64,000 bases of DNA from Paguma larvata (Eukaryota > Chordata > Mammalia > Carnivora > Viverridae): assembly GCA_030068075.1 (NCBI GenBank), contig JAINVK010000527.1, positions 124,001 through 188,000 on the forward strand. Direction: 5' to 3'. The first letter of the stretch is position 1, and each line of letters begins with the position of its first letter. Below are positions 58,476-64,000 of this stretch, piece by piece. The translations under genes were made by a program, and so were the position numbers. Below the pieces are notes generated by a model. The model had not been told where the DNA came from. It made no database searches and was given only the letters and a program-made list of their open reading frames with translations.

Positions 58476-58836
58476 GAGAGAGACTACTCGTTGTTGTTTT
58501 TTTTTTATAGATCTATAATGTTAATCCTATTCTCCCTGTATATGAATATAGAGGCATCATGAAAATAACATGCTTTTGTTTGTTTCCATTTTGGAAAGGG
58601 ATTATACCTTATTCATTTTTGTTGTTTTGGCATAAGGTCCAATGTTCGGGACTTGATTGTTATTTTATGGGTATTTGATGAATAAATAAATATATAAACA
58701 AAATGATGATATCCGTGCACAGAAATAATATTTGACTATAATTAAATAATGATAAAGCATAATAAAAGATGCAACATATCATAGATACTTCAGGTCAAAT
58801 TTATAGCATTTACATTACCTTCAAAAGTACCAAACA

Positions 58837-59020
58837 GGGGTGCCTGAGTGGCTCAGACAAGAGTGTCTGGCTCTTGGTTTTGGCTCAGGTCAGGGAGTTG
58901 AGCCCCACATCCAGCTCTGCACTGACAGCATGGAGCCCCCTTGGGATCCTCTCTCTCCCTCTCTCTCTAACCCCTTCCTGCTCTCTCTCTCTCGCTCTCT
59001 CTCTCAAAATAAACAAATGA
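58837..59020 (+). mobile_element. SINEC-type SINE with internal deletion
   Basis: The head GGGGTGCCTGAGTGGCTCAG is followed directly by ACAAGAGTGTCTGGCTCTTGG. The CATGATCTCAGGGTTC segment before the B box is missing. The CT-rich domain is expanded (CTCTCTCTCTCTCTCGCTCTC). No clear target duplication. Confidence 0.88.
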
Positions 59021-59244
59021 AAATTTTTTTAAGTATGAAATAAACTTATGATAGTGTATCTCAGGAGTCAGCAAGCATGTGGCTGGCTGCCTGTTTTTAT
59101 AAAGAAATTTTTATTGTACCTTTAGGAACAGCCACATCTACTCTACTCTCTATGCCTGCTTTTGTACTACAATGGAAGATTTCAGTAGTTGGTAACAGAG
59201 ACCAGTCAGCAAAGTAAAAAGAATGATCTAATATCTGACCTTTT

Positions 59245-60135
59245 ATCTATAAAGAACTTACCAACTCCATACCCAAAAAACAAATAATCCAGTGAAGAAA
59301 TAGGCAGAAGACATGAATAGACACTTTTCCAAAGTAGACATCCAGATGGCCAACAGACACATGAAAAGATGCCCAATGTCACTCATCATCAGGGAAAGAC
59401 AAATCAAAGACACACTAAGATACCACCTCACACCAGAGTGGCTAAAATGAACAAATCAGGAAACTCCAGATGCTGATGAGGATGTGGAGAAACAGGAACC
59501 CTCTTGCACTGCTGGTGGGAATGCAAATTGGTGCAGCCACTCTGGAAAACAGTATGGAGGATCCTCAAAAAATTAAAAATAGAACTACCCTATGACCCAG
59601 CAATAGCACTACTAGGAATTTACCCAAGAGATACAGGAGTGCTGATGCATAGGGGTACATGTACCCCAATGTTTATAGCAGTGCTTTCAACAATAGCCAA
59701 ATTATGGAAAGAGCCTAAATGTCCATCAACTGATGAATGGATAAAGAAGATGAGGTTTATATATACAATGGAATACTATTTGGCAATGAGAAAGAATGTA
59801 ACCATGCCATTTGCAGCCATGTGGATGGAACCGGAAGATATTATGCTGAGTGAAATAAGTCAGTCAGAGAAGGACATATATCATATGTTTTCACTCATAT
59901 GTGGATCTTGAGAAACTTAACAGAAAACCATGGGGGAAGGGAAGGGAAAAATAGTTACAAACAGAGAGGGAGGGAGGTAAACCATAAGAGACTCTTAAGT
60001 ACAGAGAACAAACTGAGGGTGGATGGGGAGTTGAGGGAGAGGGAAAATGGGTGATGGGCATTGAGGAGGGCACTTGTTGGGATGAGCACTGGGTATTGCA
60101 TGTAATCCAATTCGACAATAAATTATATTAAAAAA
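59245..60135 (+). mobile_element. 5'-truncated young LINE-1 (carnivore type)
   Basis: About 890 bases of an L1 3' end: the last part of ORF2, the 3' UTR and an AATAAATTATATTAAAAAA tail. The target duplication is TAATATCTGACCTTTT (59229-59244) and TAATATCTGATCTTTT (60136-60151), one mismatch. The reading frame for ORF2 contains two adjacent TGA stops (59474-59479) before an open stretch to 59911, so it is dead. The 3' UTR carries G-rich runs (CATGGGGGAAGGGAAGGG; GAGGGAGGGAGG) typical of L1. Confidence 0.95.
59504..59911 (+). pseudogene. L1 ORF2 C-terminal fragment
   Basis: A 135-codon open stretch encoding the end of the L1 ORF2 protein, whose full form combines an endonuclease, a reverse transcriptase and a C-terminal cysteine-rich region. 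Visible blocks are [44 protein letters not shown], the pattern CPSTDEWIKKM, and YTMEYYLAM near the end. The stop falls where ORF2 normally ends. Endonuclease and RT domains are absent because of 5' truncation, and two in-frame stops lie just upstream. It cannot make an active protein. Confidence 0.92.
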
Positions 60136-60261
60136 TAATATCTGATCTTTTAAGAAAATATTTGCTATTATAGTATTTGAATATTTGAAACCATGAATTG
60201 GTATAGCATTTTCATTGTTATATTTAGTAGAATATCATTCCAAATATATATATATTTATAT

Positions 60262-60329
60262 ACAAACCCCAAGATCATGACCTGAGCTGAAGTCAGACAC
60301 TCAAATGACTGACTCACTCAGGTGCCCCT
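60262..60329 (-). mobile_element. SINEC head fragment
   Basis: Only the reversed 5' part remains: CCCAAGATCATGACCTGAGCTGAAGTCAGACACTCAAATGACTGACTCACTCAGGTGCCCC. A TATATA run replaces the rest of the element. No target duplication seen. Confidence 0.88.
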
Positions 60330-61235
60330 TGAGTGGGGATTTCTAAAGAAATATAGAAGAAGTGATGAAAATAAGTAGTTACCTATAAAATCAGATCAAC
60401 ACTTTCTGTCAATACAGAAGTATTACATTCCTAGAACAAAGCAAAGCACTATGATCAACTGTATTGAGCCAAGTATTGAGTGTCTTATTGAGTGTCTAGT
60501 CTTTCCTGAGTCTCCTGGCATTATGAGTGAGGAGGGAAGGATGTCTGGGAGGACTTCTTGCTTATTCAATGAAAATAACAGATGTGTAAAAATTGATCTT
60601 TCTCAGAGTAATTTTTAGTAAGCTTTAGTAATTGAATCCCCTTCCTCTAACTAACCATGCCACTTGAGGAAATGAAAACTTAATTCTCCTCAAAACAGAA
60701 TGAAAGAGAAAGAGAAGAGATATAGATCAAATAGATAGAAAACCAGGAAAATAGGGATAAGTAGAATGATAATTAGAGTGTCAAAATGGCATTAAATAAT
60801 CCATTCAACTTTATAATCTTTCTGTGTCAATTTTATAGCTAATAAGAAATAAGTGTAGGATAGTAGAGAGGACATGAAAGTGAAATGTTTATAAAGGTAG
60901 GATTTTGCCATGAGTATAATCATTTAATTGAGAGAACACCAAAATTGATTTAATTGTAGCTTTGAACAGTAAATTATCATATAATATATACCACCCATGG
61001 CATACATAGCTGTTAATTGAAAATCATGGATTTTCCATATGGATATATGTCAGACAAATTTACTTTTCTCTGCCTTGCTTAGTGTGATTTTTTTTTTACA
61101 ACATATATATCCATGGGATAATGCAAGATAAAAGAAAGAAAAGCTGCCATACTTTGTAAATATAAAATGGGTATATTATCTGTTTGAGTCCATGTTTAAT
61201 ATTATAATCCCACTACTAAATAAAATAATAGTATC
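60330..61235. other. unique AT-rich sequence
   Basis: No gene or repeat family recognised. GAATACAGAAG-type and purine-rich runs near 60690-60740 are low-complexity. Confidence 0.4.
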
Positions 61236-61239
61236 ATTT

Positions 61240-61440
61240 ATTTAATGTTTATTACTTGTCATGCATAGTATTAAATGTTCTAAGTTTATTAGTTTATTAA
61301 ATCACAAGACAATAATGATACTCTTCCTGATTTATAGTTAACCAATAAGAGCTTAGATAAATGACCTACAGTAACTTATGCAGCTCTTAGAGGTCAGAAA
61401 ATTAGCCCAGCTCTTTTTGAGTCAAGTTCACCCCAGATAC
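61240..61440 (-). mobile_element. MIR SINE remnant
   Basis: TTGTCATGCATAGTATTAAATGTTCTAAGTTTATTAG, CCTGATTTATAGTTAACCAATAAGAGCTTAGATAAATGACC and CAGCTCTTAGAGGTCAGAAAATTAG follow reversed MIR. It is heavily diverged. Confidence 0.5.
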
Positions 61441-61474
61441 ATATTTAACATCTTTGATGTAAAAGAATATTGCT

Positions 61475-61715
61475 AAATAAACGTTAAAAAAAATTTAAGG
61501 GGCGCCTGGGTGGCTCAGTCGGTTAAGCGGCTGACTTCAGCTCAGGTCACAATCTCATGGTTCATGAGTTCGAGCCCCACATCGGGCTCTGTGCTGACAG
61601 CTCAGAGCCTGGAGCCTGCTTTGGATTCTGTGTCTCCCTCTCTCTCTGCTCTTTCCCTGCTCACGCTCTGTCTCTATGTCTCTCAAAAATAAGTAAATGT
61701 TAAAAAAAATTAAGA
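61475..61715 (+). mobile_element. SINEC_Fc-type SINE carrying an extra SINE tail at its 5' end
   Basis: An exact 14-base target duplication AAAAGAATATTGCT flanks the whole insert (61461-61474 and 61716-61729). The insert does not begin with the SINE head. Its first 24 bases (61475-61498) read AAATAAACGTTAAAA and further A and T bases, which is the 3' tail of another SINE of the same family. The complete near-consensus SINE follows from 61499. The insert therefore copied a transcript that spanned the junction of two SINEs. Confidence 0.95.
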
Positions 61716-61729
61716 AAAAGAATATTGCT

Positions 61730-62530
61730 TTATTTTGTTCTAAAAATCACACCTTAGATATAAAAAGATGAGTTCTATAACACTAGACATAGCATCATCT
61801 GACTTAGTTCTCAATTGTTCTTTTGTGTTTGTTTTGTGTTCCCTAATCAGTTGACTAGCTCAGTATCTGTAATTCCTTGAGCTTCTCTGTTCCCATGAGT
61901 TCCCCACAGATACTACCTAACCTCAGCGTGTAGCATATAGCTTTGGGCATAAAATTTGTGTTCAACTAATATCTTTCAATTGATTAAAAAGAGCAGATAT
62001 TGTTACACTGAGTCCAAAGGCAGTAAATTGGCTTACCCATATCCATACTGTTAGTAGCCAAAGTAGTATTAAAATCCATATCCTAACCTCTATTTCTCTT
62101 TCAGCTAAGCAAAGTTGTTTCTAAGATTTGAGATTTACTGTATTTCTTAACAGTATATCCCTCTACAATTTTGTTTAGCAGAATATTTACTTTACAATTG
62201 GTGCCATTCCCTTCTTATTGCATTTTTGACTTTTGTCATCTTCAGTGAAAATCATATTTATTTGGCAACAGATTTTATATTCGTATTATTTCCAGGTAAG
62301 TGTTAATTATGACCTCATGCTGCTCTAAACTCCTCTGTAATTTCCATCCCTTTTCCCATGTATCTGTCATTGCTGGATTAATCTTGCCTATCACCCCTAG
62401 GGCCCTGCATCACTGACCCGACCATTCCTACCCTAATTCACCTCTTTCAATCTTAGTTATTCTCCCACTTCTGCAGTCAGTTTAGAGCATAAGATAGATT
62501 TACCTAATTTCTCCCTTAACCCTCACATCA
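61730..62530. other. mostly unique sequence with a MIR scrap
   Basis: CACTGAGTCCAAAGGCAGTAAATTGGCTTACCCATATCC (62007-62045) and TAAAATCCATATCCTAACCTC resemble reversed MIR. The remainder is unrecognised, with no exon. Confidence 0.4.
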
Positions 62531-62541
62531 CGAAAGAAACA

Positions 62542-62573
<32 letters not shown>

Positions 62574-62574
62574 G

Positions 62575-62629
<55 letters not shown>

Positions 62630-62632
62630 AAA
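62531..62632 (+). repeat. (GAAA)n tetranucleotide microsatellite
   Basis: About 24 GAAA units with one GAGA interruption near 62572. A long purine strand of this kind is normally highly variable and can form triplex structures. Confidence 0.97.
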
Positions 62633-63564
62633 CCACTCAAATTTAGAAAATCAACTACTTCAAAATCTTGTTATAGTGCCATCATATCTGAAATTTGATT
62701 TCTCTGAGTTTTCCCATCCATTTTCTTTCCAAAACCAGCATGTAGTAAAGCTTGATTTTGTGATTTCTGTGGTTATTGTTTCTGTATTAATTGTTAGGAG
62801 TTTCTACCTGCCAAATAGGTTGCTCAGTGAACACTAAGTGTGTCACATTTGAAGAATAATCTGGTACACTTTACAACCTAACGGGATGGAGCCTTCTTAC
62901 TCTACTTGCTGGGCTTTTCTAGAGAATGATGTTTATTATGTTCTGATAACAAAAATTCCCACATATCCTGTTGCTAACAGCTGTTCTGTGAATGGAGCAG
63001 TGAGTAGGAGGAAATGGCAATTCTTATAAAATCAAGCCCTTTTCCCAATCCAAGAACAAACTGCACTTAGTTTGATGGGCCTCTTGCGAGCCAAAAGAAA
63101 TACCAGAGTACTCTGTTTCTTTGCTTGAGCTGTAGAACTAAATTTAAATTTAAATAGATAGTGTACCCTGAAAACCTTCTGTTTATGACACAAGTCATTT
63201 AATTTATACAACGATTTGTCAAGATGGAAAGTTCGTTTCAGCTTTTTTTGTATACAAGTTAGCACCTGAAGTTAGGATCTACTTACAAGGTCAACAGCTG
63301 GATTTGAATTTTCTCTGAATCACTTACCTCAAAATAGTTAAACTTAAGGGCCTGGATCGATGGCTCAATGTCAGGACAATGGAAAGAGGCTGATATAACA
63401 GTGCTAGAGCTCTCTGCTCTGAAGCACAGTCTTTCCTAGTATGTGCTATAATAAACAGTTCAGATGATATAAAAGTTGTCCCAATCAAAGCTCCAGATGA
63501 CACAAAAATTTCAGTTGTATTTGGTAGATCTAGATAGCTTAGAAGGTTTAATTATGTTGCATAC
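62633..63564. other. unique sequence, no gene seen
   Basis: No repeat family recognised. The 77-codon minus frame (63265-63032) is K-, S- and L-rich without a domain. Confidence 0.4.
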
Positions 63565-63728
63565 CTCTAAATTATAGCTATCAGGTTGACAGACTGATCC
63601 CATATCGTCTGCCAGCTTAGCAAATGACATAGCAGCACTACTTGATTCTATATTTAAGTCATATTCATTAATGTCTTCTGTCAGTACACCATTGAAAACT
63701 TGCCTTAAAGTTATTTTGATAAGCATGT
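63565..63728 (-). CDS. candidate coding exon (or decayed one), unknown gene
   Basis: On the minus strand an open stretch of at least 54 codons ends exactly on a codon at a donor-like GAG|GTATGC (exon edge at 63565). It is preceded by an acceptor-like CCCCAG|ACATG (edge at 63728). The predicted 164-base exon has normal vertebrate size. The peptide begins MLIKITLRQVFNGVLTEDIN and later has acidic SFAKLADDMGSVCQPDSY. Its mixed composition looks more like real protein than the F/L/S-rich noise elsewhere in the window. Against it, the polypyrimidine tract before the acceptor is weak, no neighbouring exon is visible, and I do not recognise the protein. A chance frame or a pseudogene piece is possible. 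Confidence 0.25.
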
Positions 63729-64000
63729 CTGGGGCAATTGGGGTTAATACATTTTATTACATTACATCATCAAGCATAAAATTTGATTACCATATCAGGG
63801 AAAGCGATAAACTAGAAAATAAAAGGTTAGAATTAACATTGTATATCTAATATTAAAGGATGATTCCAACTACAAAATAGAGAGTGACTTATTTTTGAGA
63901 ACTCACTAGGTATTTTGTTTTATCTACATATTATTTAATATAAGAGAGCAAATTATCTGAGTTTTAGTGACACTATATATGGCTGTGTGTTAGTTCATCC
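63729..64000. other. unique AT-rich sequence to the window end
   Basis: No feature recognised. On the minus strand it would be the intron upstream of the candidate exon. Confidence 0.35.

Larger units (their letters stand above)
59060..60166 (+). mobile_element. hAT-Charlie-type element interrupted by L1
   Basis: The same family as 24646-24863. The first part runs from AGGAGTCAGCAAGCATG (59063) through TGCCTGTTTTTATAAAGAAATTTTTATTG and AACAGAGACCAGTC to ATATCTGACCTTTT. The end TATCTGATCTTTTAAGAAAATATTTGCT resumes after the L1 (60139-60166), matching the usual CTGGCCCTTTACAGAAAAAGTTTGC. Confidence 0.65.

Overview
This is mammalian nuclear DNA from a carnivore, most likely a cat-family (felid) species. 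The main evidence is about 24 tRNA-derived SINEs. They start with GGGGCGCCTGGGTGGCTCAG, carry pol III A- and B-box-like motifs and a CT-rich segment, and end in AATAAATAAACGTTAAAA. That is the felid SINEC_Fc pattern; the dog SINEC_Cf head is different. A young carnivore-type L1 3' end and a carnivore-type Tigger1a-like DNA transposon agree with this. The base composition is AT-rich and CpG-poor. I found no convincing complete protein-coding gene, no structural RNA gene and nothing prokaryotic. The window reads as a gene desert or the inside of a very long intron. The long open frames are chance frames or frames through SINEs, L1 and L2.

Layout. 1-7 kb: mostly unique AT-rich DNA with a Tigger transposon remnant (1995-2594), a SINE, an LTR-like element interrupted by a SINE (about 3413-4314), a MIR and a young SINE with a flawless target duplication (6385). 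7-10 kb: an old L1 on the minus strand, split by a Tigger-type element. 10-16.4 kb: several SINEs around a MIR, an L2 reverse-transcriptase relic (13.26-14.28 kb) and a pair of head-to-tail SINEs sharing a triplicated target site. 17.8-20.2 kb: a MER20 with a Z-DNA-prone run, a CpG-richer unrecognised block, a large TA-rich satellite, and L2 and MIR pieces. 22.9-25.7 kb: a second minus-strand L1 carrying a SINE-in-SINE nest, further SINEs and a hAT element. 26-35 kb: scattered SINEs, MIRs and a Tigger1a-like element inserted into a SINE tail. 35-45 kb: mostly unique sequence with L2, MIR and LTR relics. 45-56.4 kb: minus-strand L1 fragments, including two copies of the same L1 segment side by side. 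56.4-60.2 kb: LTR relics, then a young plus-strand L1 3' end inserted into a hAT element. 60-64 kb: MIR pieces, a SINE carrying a second SINE tail at its 5' end, a long GAAA microsatellite, and one possible coding exon on the minus strand near the right end.

Most of the information is stratigraphic. Nested insertions and target-site duplications give a relative order: L2 and MIR, then L1M, hAT and old Tigger elements, then SINEC, the Tigger1a-like element and carnivore L1. The points most worth checking are the chimeric SINE at 61475-61715, the Tigger inside a SINE at 29.8-30.8 kb, the exon candidate at 63565-63728, the CpG-richer block at 18.4-18.9 kb, and several small exact duplications.
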